From positions 1 through 36,842 of the forward strand of contig CALFJF010000073.1 in the NCBI GenBank assembly GCA_937877535.1: a stretch of DNA of 36,842 nt. Direction: 5' to 3'. A model generated the notes under the pieces. The model had not been told where the DNA came from, searched no databases, and was given only the letters and a program-made list of their open reading frames with translations. A program made the position numbers and the translations under genes. Below are positions 16,636-23,340 of this stretch, piece by piece. Numbering within the stretch: position 1 is the stretch's first letter; each line of letters begins with the position of its first letter. Source of the stretch: an uncultured Treponema sp. (GTDB taxonomy: Bacteria; Spirochaetota; Spirochaetia; Treponematales; Treponemataceae).

Positions 16636-19095
16636 TTAATCGAGCGATTCGAGTTCCGAAACAGAATCAGAACCGAACGGCGCGAACAAAAACGGCTTTT
16701 CAAGCACCTCTGGCTCTTCTGCCGCAAAATCCAAAAGTTCATCCGTGTTGATTTTTTCAAGGTCGCCAGTGTCAAGAAATCCAAAATCAGGCGACGACGC
16801 GCTAAAATTCGAAGCAATCCAACTGTCCTTTGCATTAACGGGCGCACTCGTTTCGGGCGAAGAAAATTTGAGCGTTTCAAAAAAACTGCCGTCCCGCGCT
16901 TGCTCTTCACGCTGTTCAGTTTGAGGCGGCGCACTTTTTTCCGTTTGTGCGTCGTCATCAAAAACCTCCGAAGGCTCCGTAACCTCGTCGTCCTCTGGAA
17001 AATCCTCCGCCGAAAGCCACCCCGCCTCCGTTTCCGCGTCCGCGATTTCCTCAACCGTTTCAGAGTCTTCGACCTCTTCGACCGTTTCCGCTTCCGCGAC
17101 TTCCTCGACCGATTCCGCGTCCTCGACTTCTTCGACCGTTTCCGCTTCCGCGATTTCCTCGGCCGTTTCCGCTTCCGCGACTTCCTCGACCGTTTCAGCT
17201 TCCGCGACTTCCTCGACCGTTTCAGCGTCCTCGACCTCTTCGACCGTTTCCGCTTCCGCGACTTCCTCGACCGTTTCAGCGTCCTCGCCCTCTTCGACGG
17301 ACTCCGCGTCCTCAACTTCCTCGGCGATTTCCGCGTCTTCGACTTCTTCGACCGTTTCCGCGTCAGCGATTTCTTCGGCGGATTCCGCGTCCGCGATTTC
17401 CTCGACCGCTTCCGCGTCTTCGACTTCTTCGACAGTTTCCGCTTCCGCGATTTCCTCGACCGTTTCCGCTTCCGCGATTTCCTCGACCGTTTCCGCGTCA
17501 GCGATTTCTTCGACGGACTCCGCGTCCTCGACTTTCTCGACCGATTCTGCGTCCGCGACTTCCTCGGCGGCTTCAGCGTCTTCGACCTCTTCGACCGTTT
17601 CCGCGTCGGCGACTTCTTCGACAGTTTCCGCGTCAGCGATTTCCTCGGCAACTTCAACGTTCGCAATTTCCTCGGCGGTTTCCGCGTCCGCGACTTCCTC
17701 GACCGTTTCCGCGTCTGCGACTTCTTCGGAAACGTTTGTGGCGGGGTTCGTTTGCTCGATTTGAGGGGCAGGCGGAACGGGAGCGCGGGCGTTTTCGGCG
17801 ATTTTGCCGTTCAAAACTTCGGTTAAAATGCGACGCAGATTCGCTTCGTCAACGGCGGATTTTTTTTGGATTCCAAGCGCGGAAAAAATGTTGTCCCAAC
17901 TGCTTTCAAGGAGCGCGTCAACTTCCGACTCGTGTTTTTTTAGTCGTCTGCCAAGACTCTTTTTTATTTCAGAATTTATCCGCTCTTTTTGCTCCAAGAC
18001 ATTCGGCGGAAGAGATGACGAGTTGACGCTTTCTACAACAAACGAAAGGTGGAATTTTTTGATTCTCTCGCGAATAATTGTCATGTCGTCGCGTTTTAGG
18101 CTAAAAAACAAAAACACGATTAAAAAAAGCGTTATAAACGCAAGGAGAAGCAACAAAAAGCGAACGGAATCAGGAAAAACAAAAATCGTAGCGTCGTACA
18201 CCCACGCAGAGTATCCGCTCAATCGATTTTTTATTGAATAAATGACAAGCGAGGGCTTTTTTGCGTCGATTTCTTCGAGTTCTTGCGGCAATTCCACATC
18301 AAGAAGCGAAAACGAAACGGCATTTTCTTGCGTTTGCATTTGCCATTTTTCAAGAACAGCCTTTTCAGCCGCAGTCCGCCCCGCATTCGGAAGCGCAAAA
18401 ACGTAACCGCCAAATCCCGCCGAATCTGAAAGCAACTCGCCAAATCCGGTAACATCAATCAATTTTTCGTCATACAAAAATCGATTCAAATCAGACGGGT
18501 CAAGGTAAAACGCCATCGTGCCAATGATTTTTTCTTCGGAATTTTTGAACGGAACGGAAAAAACGAGTCTGTTTCCCACGCCGTCGCGAAAAATAGTGAA
18601 ACCCGTTTCTGACGCGCGAATCAACGGAAACGCAATTTCGGGCGAGGGAAAGCGGGCGACCAATTCTGAATATTTTTTGAAAGTCGTTTTTCCTTTTTGT
18701 TCGCTCAAAATGTCCGAGGAAAATGAACTATACAAAATGTTGATTCCGTTTTGGTCGATGAGCCGAATGCCTTTTAAGGCTCTTGTTTCAATCAAAAGGC
18801 TGGAGCGTTTTTTCTCTCGTTCTTTGACTTGTTCGTCGGAGGGGCGTGAGTCTGAGAGCGTGCGAACGCTTGGTTCTGAGGCGAACGTCTCAAACCGCTT
18901 AAAGAGTATGTTGGAATATTGCTCTTGCGCACGAGCCACTTTTTGAAGCCGACTTTCAATTCCGCGCGAAACCATCGGTTGATAAAATCGGCTTTCAATG
19001 GAATTGAAAAGACCGGCGAACGCGATGACGGCAAACACGGCAAAAAGCACGACCGAGCAAAGAAGACTTGCGGCGATACGCTGAGTAGCTTTCAT
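16636..19095 (-). CDS. Membrane sensor-like protein with a long acidic nonapeptide repeat domain
   Basis: I start it at the ATG at 19095 (819 residues; GGAG 5 nt upstream); the longer frame has no family sense. Residues 8-30 are a transmembrane helix (IAASLLCSVVLFAVFAVIAFAGLF). About 31-320 is an extracytoplasmic region with a Cache-like look (RLIDQNGINILYSSFSS, GNRLVFSVPFKNSEEKIIGTMAFYL). A second membrane helix (SVRFLLLLLAFITLFLIVFLFFSL) follows, then a basic juxtamembrane helix. About 455-690 is a run of 25 full copies of a 9-residue acidic unit, consensus [AE]-[DE]-A-E-[TS]-V-E-E-[VI], plus a partial copy. The tail contains scattered Asp/Glu/Phe-rich motifs. No kinase, HAMP or methyl-acceptor domain is present. 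It recalls the acidic repeat proteins of pathogenic treponemes in character but not in repeat sequence. Function unknown; the repeats may tether a periplasmic sensor to cytoplasmic partners. Confidence 0.8.
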   Translation of the reverse strand: MKATQRIAASLLCSVVLFAVFAVIAFAGLFNSIESRFYQPMVSRGIESRLQKVARAQEQYSNILFKRFETFASEPSVRTLSDSRPSDEQVKEREKKRSSLLIETRALKGIRLIDQNGINILYSSFSSDILSEQKGKTTFKKYSELVARFPSPEIAFPLIRASETGFTIFRDGVGNRLVFSVPFKNSEEKIIGTMAFYLDPSDLNRFLYDEKLIDVTGFGELLSDSAGFGGYVFALPNAGRTAAEKAVLEKWQMQTQENAVSFSLLDVELPQELEEIDAKKPSLVIYSIKNRLSGYSAWVYDATIFVFPDSVRFLLLLLAFITLFLIVFLFFSLKRDDMTIIRERIKKFHLSFVVESVNSSSLPPNVLEQKERINSEIKKSLGRRLKKHESEVDALLESSWDNIFSALGIQKKSAVDEANLRRILTEVLNGKIAENARAPVPPAPQIEQTNPATNVSEEVADAETVEEVADAETAEEIANVEVAEEIADAETVEEVADAETVEEVEDAEAAEEVADAESVEKVEDAESVEEIADAETVEEIAEAETVEEIAEAETVEEVEDAEAVEEIADAESAEEIADAETVEEVEDAEIAEEVEDAESVEEGEDAETVEEVAEAETVEEVEDAETVEEVAEAETVEEVAEAETAEEIAEAETVEEVEDAESVEEVAEAETVEEVEDSETVEEIADAETEAGWLSAEDFPEDDEVTEPSEVFDDDAQTEKSAPPQTEQREEQARDGSFFETLKFSSPETSAPVNAKDSWIASNFSASSPDFGFLDTGDLEKINTDELLDFAAEEPEVLEKPFLFAPFGSDSVSELESLD
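17029..17718 (-). repeat. 27-bp tandem repeat encoding an acidic nonapeptide, 25 full units plus a partial
   Basis: The coding strand repeats a 27-bp unit 25 times (675 bp, 17044-17718), then part of a 26th. Each unit encodes variants such as ADAETVEEV, EDAESVEEI and AEAETAEEI. Substitutions cluster at fixed positions (1, 2, 5, 6 and 9), while E4, E7 and E8 are almost invariant. The other reading frames stay open through the array on both strands, giving long Arg/Ser/Lys-rich shadow ORFs that should be ignored. Such arrays change copy number by slippage. Confidence 0.95.
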
Positions 19096-19233
19096 TTTGC
19101 TCCAAAAAAAACATTCATTCTGTTCATTTTCGGCAAAATCAAAAGCAGATTTTATAACTGACTGAAACGAAAAATTCGCTAAATACTCCCCCGCCCCGTC
19201 GAATTTTACGCGCAAAAAAGGTAAAATCGAAGC

Positions 19234-20334
19234 ATGATTAACGTGGCAGAAGAATCTCAAAAAAAGCCAGAGGCGATTTTGATTGGAGAAAAAGACGGCG
19301 ATATTTTTGAACTTCAAGGATTGTGCGAAACGCTTGGAATAAATGCCGTTCGCACGGTGATTCTTTCAAAAAGAGAAAAAAATCCCGTGTACGGGCTTGG
19401 AAAAGGAAAAGCGAAAGAAATTGCCGCTTTGTGCGAAGAATTGAACGTGGACGCGGTTATTTTTGATTTTTTGATAGAGCCGAGAAAGCAACGAAATTGG
19501 GAAAAACTCGTTGGGCGCGCCGTTTTTGACAGGCAAGAAGTCATCATTCGGATATTTGCGTCCCGTGCGCAAACAAAAGAGGCGCGGCTTCAAGTGCAAC
19601 TCGCGCGGCTTGAATATTCGCTTCCAAGATTGGCTCATTCTTACGGAGTTTTTAGTCGCCAACGAGGAGGCGCGTTTGGTTCAAAAGGTTCGGGAGAAAC
19701 GCAACTTGAACTCGATGAACGCGCGGTTCGAGAAAAAATCGCCACCGTAAAAAAAAGGCTTTTTGAAGTTGAAAAAACGCGAAAAACGCAAAAAAAAATG
19801 CGAAAACGCGCGGGTCTTTTTTCCGTCGCGCTTTCTGGGTACACGAACGCGGGAAAATCCACGCTTTTGAACGCGCTTACGGGCGCAGGCGCGTTTTCTT
19901 CGGACAGTCTTTTTGCAACGCTCGACCCGCTCACGCGAAAACTCAAAATCGCTCCCCAAAAATTCGTTCTTCTTACGGACACCGTTGGATTTATTCAAAA
20001 TCTTCCGCACACGCTTGTGAACGCTTTTAAGTCCACGCTTGACGAGGCGGCGGAAGCGGACGCGATTTTGCTCGTTCTTGACGCAAGCGACAAAAACGTT
20101 TTTTCTCAATACGAAACGGTCGAGCGCGTCCTTGCAGAAATCGGCGCGAAAGATTCAAAAAAAATCGTTATTTTGAACAAAATCGATAAAATCTCAAACG
20201 AGGATTTTATTGTTCGCGGACTTGACGCTCGATTTCCAGAAGCAATAAAAGTCAGCGCAAAAAGTGGCGAAGGACTCGATTTGATTTTGAAAAAAATTGA
20301 GTGCGAATTTTTTACGGAGGATTTGTATGCTTAA
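19234..20334 (+). CDS. hflX: Ribosome-associated GTPase HflX
   Basis: HflX is a conserved GTPase that binds and can split stalled 70S ribosomes under stress. The 366-residue protein has the N-terminal HflX domain (GLGKGKAKEIAALCEELNVDAVIFD, then RTVILSKREKNPVYGLG-type context) and the subfamily signature of a Gly-rich region followed by a basic coiled coil: FSRQRGGAFGSKGSGETQLELDERAVREKIATVKKRL. The G domain has G1 GYTNAGKST, switch II DTVGFIQNLPHTLVNAFKSTLDEA and G4 NKID. It is transcribed away from the acidic repeat protein; the 138-bp gap must hold both promoters but shows no strong boxes. The ATG at 19234 lacks a good ribosome-binding site. The 3' end overlaps the FliL-like gene by 8 bp. 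Confidence 0.94.
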   Translation: MINVAEESQKKPEAILIGEKDGDIFELQGLCETLGINAVRTVILSKREKNPVYGLGKGKAKEIAALCEELNVDAVIFDFLIEPRKQRNWEKLVGRAVFDRQEVIIRIFASRAQTKEARLQVQLARLEYSLPRLAHSYGVFSRQRGGAFGSKGSGETQLELDERAVREKIATVKKRLFEVEKTRKTQKKMRKRAGLFSVALSGYTNAGKSTLLNALTGAGAFSSDSLFATLDPLTRKLKIAPQKFVLLTDTVGFIQNLPHTLVNAFKSTLDEAAEADAILLVLDASDKNVFSQYETVERVLAEIGAKDSKKIVILNKIDKISNEDFIVRGLDARFPEAIKVSAKSGEGLDLILKKIECEFFTEDLYA

Positions 20335-20800
20335 CAAAGTACTCGGATTGATTGCATTTTTGATAATCGTTTTTGTTGTGGCAGGAAGCGCGGTCGCGAT
20401 TTTTAGAAAAGGAGCGACCCCTGGCGAAGGATTAGAAACGCTACGAGTTGAAGAGAAAAATCCTAGCAAAGGAAAATTCGGAAAGGAAGCCGAATACAAT
20501 CTTCTTGGAAAATTGTGGATTCCGCTCAAAAAATCAAGCGAAGGAAAAAAGGCGACTTTAATCGTGTCTCCGTGGCTTGAATACAACGGCGACCGCGAAT
20601 TTTACGAAGAAATGGACTCAAAAAACGCGCAGATTCTTGACGTGGTAACGAGTTATTTTTCTGCATTTTCGTACAAAGAAATGCAAGAAAAAGGCGAAAA
20701 CGCCATAAAATCAGAATTGATTTCAAAAATAAACGCCATTCTTGTGCTTGGAAACATAAATCAAATTTGGTTCAACGATTATCAAATTCTCGAAGAATAA
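20327..20800 (+). CDS. FliL-like single-pass membrane protein
   Basis: FliL proteins sit in the inner membrane around the flagellar stator and tune motor torque. The start is the ATG at 20327 with GGAGG 7 nt upstream (157 residues), overlapping the hflX stop by 8 bp. Residues 3-25 are a membrane anchor (NKVLGLIAFLIIVFVVAGSAVAIF). The periplasmic region contains ATLIVSPWLEYNGDREFYEEMDSKNAQILDVVTSYFSAFSYKEM. It ends with the FliL-like KSELISKINAILVLGNINQIWFNDYQIL, where one expects a final beta strand of the stomatin-like FliL fold. No other flagellar gene is nearby, so it may be a FliL paralogue rather than the main FliL of the fli operon. Assignment is by overall pattern. Confidence 0.68.
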   Translation: MLNKVLGLIAFLIIVFVVAGSAVAIFRKGATPGEGLETLRVEEKNPSKGKFGKEAEYNLLGKLWIPLKKSSEGKKATLIVSPWLEYNGDREFYEEMDSKNAQILDVVTSYFSAFSYKEMQEKGENAIKSELISKINAILVLGNINQIWFNDYQILEE

Positions 20801-20856
20801 AAAAAACGCAACAAAATTGACGCTCGGTGCGTCTAATAAAGCGGAACGGAGAAAAA

Positions 20857-21213
20857 ATGAAAACATCTGCTGTTGACGTAATAATTGCGCTCATTCCAAT
20901 CGTGGGGATTATGATTGGCGGAACGCTTGTGTTCTTTTCGCTTCTTTGGCATCACAGAGAACGCACGCTCCAAATAAAAACGGGGCGATACGAAAAAATT
21001 GCGTTTGATTTGGAAGCATTTTCGCTTTTGGGCGGACTTTTGCTCACGGCAATCGGTGCGGTTTTGTCGCTCTTTTTTTTGCTTTTGACGATAAAAAATG
21101 AAAACGCGCTACCCTCGCTTTTGGGCGGACTTTTGCCGCTCGCCGTTGGAATTAGCCTTCTCATTTTTCACAGAGGGCAAAAAAAGCGAACGCAAGAAAA
21201 AGACGCGCAATGA
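20857..21213 (+). CDS. Small integral membrane protein (DUF6249-like), first gene of an ECF sigma operon
   Basis: The start at 20857 follows a CGGAG ribosome-binding site (118 residues). It has three hydrophobic segments: DVIIALIPIVGIMIGGTLVFFSLLW, FSLLGGLLLTAIGAVLSLFFLLL and SLLGGLLPLAVGISLLIFH. A cytoplasmic HHRERTLQIKTGRYEKI lies between the first two, and the tail is basic. The N-terminal helix followed by HREREL/ALIEKG-like residues is what I associate with DUF6249 proteins, which often precede ECF sigma and anti-sigma genes. Its stop overlaps the sigma factor start (ATGA), so it is probably part of the same regulatory module. Its role is unknown. Confidence 0.7.
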   Translation: MKTSAVDVIIALIPIVGIMIGGTLVFFSLLWHHRERTLQIKTGRYEKIAFDLEAFSLLGGLLLTAIGAVLSLFFLLLTIKNENALPSLLGGLLPLAVGISLLIFHRGQKKRTQEKDAQ

Positions 21214-21797
21214 ACGGCAATTTTTCGCCACTAAAAACGATTGAAAAGGCGATTCTTGACGCAAAAGACAACATTCTTGTAAAAAACGCGGCAGCAGGCG
21301 ATGAAAATGCGTTTTCCACACTCGTTTCGCTACACAAAAAAAAAGTGGCGGCTTTGGGATTCAGTTTTTTCAAAAACGCCGAAGACGCAGACGATTTTGT
21401 GCAAGACGTTTTTTTGTGCGTGTTTCGGACGCTCAAATCGTTTCGAGGCGAATCGTCTTTTTCGACTTGGCTCATGCGACTTTCGTACAATCTTGCGTCC
21501 ACAGCAAAAAATCGCCGCAAGGATTATCTTCCCATTTCGGACGAGGAATCGATAAATTCCGAATACGAAACTCCAGAGGAAGAAGAAATCAAGCGCGTTA
21601 CGAAAGAAGCGATAAAGGAATCGGTTGCGAGCCTTCCTGAAAAATACGCTCTATGCGTGGAGTTGTATTTTTTCTACGATAAAAGTTACGAGGAAATAAG
21701 CGGAATCACATCTCTTCCGCTCAATACAATAAAATCGCACATTTTCCGAGCAAAGCGGATTTTGCGCGAAAAATTGAGGGAATTTTATGAAAAATAA
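21210..21797 (+). CDS. ECF-type RNA polymerase sigma factor
   Basis: This alternative sigma factor of the extracytoplasmic-function group redirects RNA polymerase to a small regulon. The 195-residue protein has region 2 (DENAFSTLVSLHKKKVAALGFSFFKNAEDADDFVQDVFLCVFRTLKSFRGESSFSTWLMRLSYNLASTAKNRR). After an acidic linker comes region 4 with its helix-turn-helix (SLPEKYALCVELYFFYDKSYEEISGITSLPLNTIKSHIFRAKRIL). There is no sigma-3 region, as expected. It overlaps the small membrane protein upstream by 4 bp and the anti-sigma factor downstream by 11 bp, so the three are co-translated. ECF sigma factors usually activate their own operon; no matching promoter was identified. Confidence 0.93.
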   Translation: MNGNFSPLKTIEKAILDAKDNILVKNAAAGDENAFSTLVSLHKKKVAALGFSFFKNAEDADDFVQDVFLCVFRTLKSFRGESSFSTWLMRLSYNLASTAKNRRKDYLPISDEESINSEYETPEEEEIKRVTKEAIKESVASLPEKYALCVELYFFYDKSYEEISGITSLPLNTIKSHIFRAKRILREKLREFYEK

Positions 21798-22236
21798 TGC
21801 AGTTTTTTCTTCAAAAAATCAAAGTCTGTGCGAACACGTTATGAACGAATTTTTGTTGCTCGATAAAGGCGAGGCTTTGCCGCTCAAACTTTCGCTTCAT
21901 ATAATTGGGTGCAAAAAATGCAGAACGGAAGTGCGTTATTTAAGTCTTGCAGAAAAAGTGGCGGCAAAAAAACTCAAAGCCGCGCCTGAAAACATAAAAC
22001 CCGTTACGATGACGCAATGGGTCGTCTGCGGCATATTGATGACGCTCATGCTTCTTTTCTTTGGAGTCTTTAGTCAAAATCGAAGTCCCGCGCTTCAAAT
22101 CGGATTTTATCTTGTTTTTGCTGTAGTTCTTTGCTCGTATTGCGCACTTTTTGTGGCAAAAAACCTCGATTATTTCCTAAAAAAGTTCGATTCAACCTCC
22201 CCCACCTTAAAATCCGCCCTCTCTGCATTGAGTTAA
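21787..22236 (+). CDS. Probable membrane-bound anti-sigma factor (zinc-finger type)
   Basis: It overlaps the ECF sigma gene by 11 bp, the standard place for an anti-sigma factor. The N-terminal part, CEHVMNEFLLLDKGEALPLKLSLHIIGCKKCRTEV, has the spacing of a zf-HC2 anti-sigma domain, with H-x3-C-x2-C (HIIGCKKC) and an upstream Cys. Two membrane helices follow: TQWVVCGILMTLMLLFFGVFS and IGFYLVFAVVLCSYCALFVA, then a short cytoplasmic tail. It would hold the sigma factor at the membrane until an envelope signal inactivates it. Length is 149 residues. The family match is by pattern only. Confidence 0.78.
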   Translation: MKNNAVFSSKNQSLCEHVMNEFLLLDKGEALPLKLSLHIIGCKKCRTEVRYLSLAEKVAAKKLKAAPENIKPVTMTQWVVCGILMTLMLLFFGVFSQNRSPALQIGFYLVFAVVLCSYCALFVAKNLDYFLKKFDSTSPTLKSALSALS

Positions 22237-22271
22237 TATACACGGAGTTGGTAGCGGGAACAAGGAATAAA

Positions 22272-22439
22272 ATGGTCTGTATAGAGCCAAACGGCGAAAA
22301 TCTAGAAAATGATTTTTACGACATCAAAACCATTACGCCGTCAAACGCCCGTTTTTTTCTGAACATATATGAATTGAATCCTGCACTTCCTGTTATTTTG
22401 TCCGCAAGGAAATCGCGAACGGCATTTTTCCCGGCTTGA
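22272..22439 (+). CDS. Possible 55-residue ORF, unknown
   Basis: An ATG at 22272 has AAGGA 5 nt upstream and opens a 55-residue frame (MVCIEPNGENLENDFYDIKTI through RTAFFPA). Nothing in it is recognisable. Its last 47 bp overlap the 3' end of the minus-strand exported-protein gene. It is either a tiny gene of the sigma-factor operon, a degraded remnant, or chance. The rest of 22237-22392 shows no promoter or terminator I can support. Confidence 0.22.
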   Translation: MVCIEPNGENLENDFYDIKTITPSNARFFLNIYELNPALPVILSARKSRTAFFPA

Positions 22440-22800
22440 ATTTGATTTCGACCTGCTCGCGTTCCGTGTCGATTTTTGCGGACGAGACCGTCACGTCGAT
22501 TGTCTTTCCGTCGCGCTCGCACGGCACGACCTGCCTTTTGGCGGAGAAAGTTCCGTCCCTTTGCTTTTCGGCGGAAAATGTAAAGTCGCCCATGCTCTTG
22601 TCGGAATACGAAAAAGCGTGAACCGTCGCGAGCAGTTTTTCTTCATTTTCAGTGGCAAAGTCAAAAGAATATGTGATGACGGAATCATACGAGCTGAACA
22701 TCACCGAAAGCGAAGAATCCTTGGTGAACGACTTGCCCTCGCCAAAAAGCGGCAAAAGCGCAAGCACGGTCAAAAGAACGAACGGCAAGATTTTTTTCAT
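22393..22800 (-). CDS. Small exported protein, unknown function
   Basis: The ATG at 22800 has AGGAG 8 nt upstream. The 135-residue protein has a signal peptide (KKILPFVLLTVLALLPLFGEG) with no lipobox cysteine, so it is probably periplasmic or secreted. The mature part is beta-rich and charged, with FSSYDSVITYSFDFATENEEKLLATVHAF and ending KFKPGKMPFAISLRTK. The KPGxMPF-I ending resembles the KPGAMPMSI end of the lipoprotein at 25559-26455, so the two may be distant relatives. A promoter-like TTGACG-17-TACAAC (22844-22873) lies upstream. Confidence 0.65.
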   Translation of the reverse strand: MKKILPFVLLTVLALLPLFGEGKSFTKDSSLSVMFSSYDSVITYSFDFATENEEKLLATVHAFSYSDKSMGDFTFSAEKQRDGTFSAKRQVVPCERDGKTIDVTVSSAKIDTEREQVEIKFKPGKMPFAISLRTK

Positions 22801-22848
22801 AAAAATGCTCCTGTGTGATTTTTTGACATGATGCCAACGATTTTGTTG

Positions 22849-22873
22849 TACAGCAATTTCGCCATGCCGTCAA
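22849..22873 (-). repeat. 25-bp direct repeat, left copy (promoter-like)
   Basis: This matches 23270-23294 at 23 of 25 bases. On the minus strand it begins TTGACGGCA and ends at GCTGTA, forming a -35 box and spacer followed by TACAAC, a weaker -10 than the TATATT beside the right copy. It lies between the PBECR4-like fragment and the exported-protein gene. Confidence 0.8.
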
Positions 22874-22887
22874 GGAAGCGAAAAGTG

Positions 22888-23076
22888 CTATGCGCGCTCA
22901 TAGTGCAGCAACATCGCCCCGCTTGAGACTTTGTGCAAGCCCGCAATATGATGAAAATCCATCTTCTTGAATGTGAGCGTGAATTCGCGTACAACGCCTT
23001 TCCGTGCAATCGTGAAGTTATAGGCGACATCAAGCAGTTTTTCGTAATTTCTCGCGCACTGTAAAAGTAAGTCCAC
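22888..23076 (-). pseudogene. Truncated PBECR4-like nuclease/toxin fragment
   Basis: From a GTG at 23076 (GGAG 6 nt upstream) the frame reads VDLLLQCARNYEKLLDVAYNFTI, then KGVVREFTLTFKKMDFHHIAGLHKV, then a short tail ending LLHYERA. The DFHHIAGLHK motif, preceded by a Tyr-rich helix and a beta hairpin, is what I associate with PBECR4, a barnase/EndoU/ColicinE5-RelE-like nuclease family of phages and mobile elements. The known domain is longer, and this ORF stops soon after the motif. About 30 bp further on, another frame reads FLDGMAKLLYNKIVG, which could be its displaced continuation. So this is a frameshifted or deleted remnant. An upstream in-frame ATG (23115) falls inside a terminator hairpin and is unlikely to be the start. 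Confidence 0.55.
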
Positions 23077-23089
23077 CCCACTCTCCAAC

Positions 23090-23112
23090 AAAAAACCCGT
23101 CGCAAGGACGGG
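23090..23112 (-). terminator. Intrinsic terminator of the leader RNA
   Basis: On the minus strand CCCGTC-CTTGC-GACGGG forms a 6-bp GC-rich hairpin with a 5-nt loop, followed by TTTTTT. It lies just before the PBECR4-like frame. Its loop and 3' arm (23099-23106) are perfectly complementary to 23138-23145, which would make an alternative antiterminator. Confidence 0.85.
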
Positions 23113-23260
23113 CATAGATTGAGCATTTTCTTTCAGTCTTGCGACCTAGCTGGGTCGAGGTACCGCTGCACAACCCCTCCAGAAGGCTCCGTAGAACAAT
23201 GCATACCGGCGCACCCCTCTACTTCATCACCTTAACAGACACACTTGTTGCCTGTCGTTA
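23090..23260 (-). ncRNA. Candidate structured leader RNA / riboswitch-like element
   Basis: A consensus promoter (23266-23294) and an intrinsic terminator (23090-23112) bound about 170 nt of minus-strand RNA without an ORF. It begins with a hairpin, TTAAC-GACA paired to TGTC-GTTAA (23232-23261, one bulged base). A central domain follows (about 23158-23230), closed by GAGG/CCTC and containing TGCA/TGCA pairing, then a CGACC/GGTCG hairpin with a 6-nt loop (23142-23157). GTCGCAAG (23138-23145) can leave that hairpin and pair perfectly with CTTGCGAC in the terminator (23099-23106). These are mutually exclusive hairpin, antiterminator and terminator states, the usual riboswitch or attenuator layout. 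No known class fits. It could instead be a freestanding small RNA. Confidence 0.55.
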
Positions 23261-23265
23261 AACTA

Positions 23266-23294
23266 AATATACAGCAATTTCGTCCTGCCGTCAA
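23266..23294 (-). promoter_or_regulatory. Strong sigma-70-like promoter of the leader RNA
   Basis: The minus strand reads TTGACG, 17 bp, TATATT, close to consensus with ideal spacing. Transcription would start near 23259, at the base of the first hairpin. It is back-to-back with the brnT promoter. Its -35 and spacer are part of the 25-bp repeat also found at 22849-22873. Confidence 0.78.
23270..23294 (-). repeat. 25-bp direct repeat, right copy
   Basis: It is 23/25 identical to 22849-22873. The two copies are 421 bp apart and bracket the leader RNA and the PBECR4-like fragment. This copy carries the stronger promoter. Confidence 0.8.
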
Positions 23295-23303
23295 CTCAAA
23301 CGC

Positions 23304-23332
23304 TTGCTGGCAATATAAAAATGTGATACAAT
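23304..23332 (+). promoter_or_regulatory. Probable promoter of brnT-brnA
   Basis: The plus strand reads TTGCTG, 17 bp, TACAAT, ending 8 bp before the brnT ATG. Transcription would begin almost at the start codon, matching the absence of a ribosome-binding site. BrnA-type antitoxins usually repress their own promoter; no clear palindromic operator was found here. Confidence 0.55.
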
Positions 23333-23340
23333 CTTGAATT

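Noticed and set aside
16579..17826. Long plus-strand frame rich in RFRDFLDRF repeats, and a minus-strand frame rich in KSRKRKRS
   Set aside because: Both are mirror readings of the 27-bp repeat array; period-27 DNA keeps other frames open. Only the acidic frame has a start site and flanking domains.
22797..23126. 109-residue minus-strand frame through the leader and PBECR4 region
   Set aside because: It conflicts with the better PBECR4-like frame and crosses the terminator; composition is not protein-like except for a short end segment discussed as a possible displaced fragment.
23090..23260. Lysine riboswitch, T-box or SRP RNA
   Set aside because: GUAGAGGGGUGCG and a GGUACCGCUG-like string are suggestive, but the remaining conserved cores of these RNAs are absent.
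23232..23267. Integron attC site (GTTAAAC core with inverted TTAAC)
   Set aside because: The element is too short, R'' does not fit RYYYAAC, the spacers are wrong and no integrase is present. The hairpin is better explained as the 5' end of the leader RNA.
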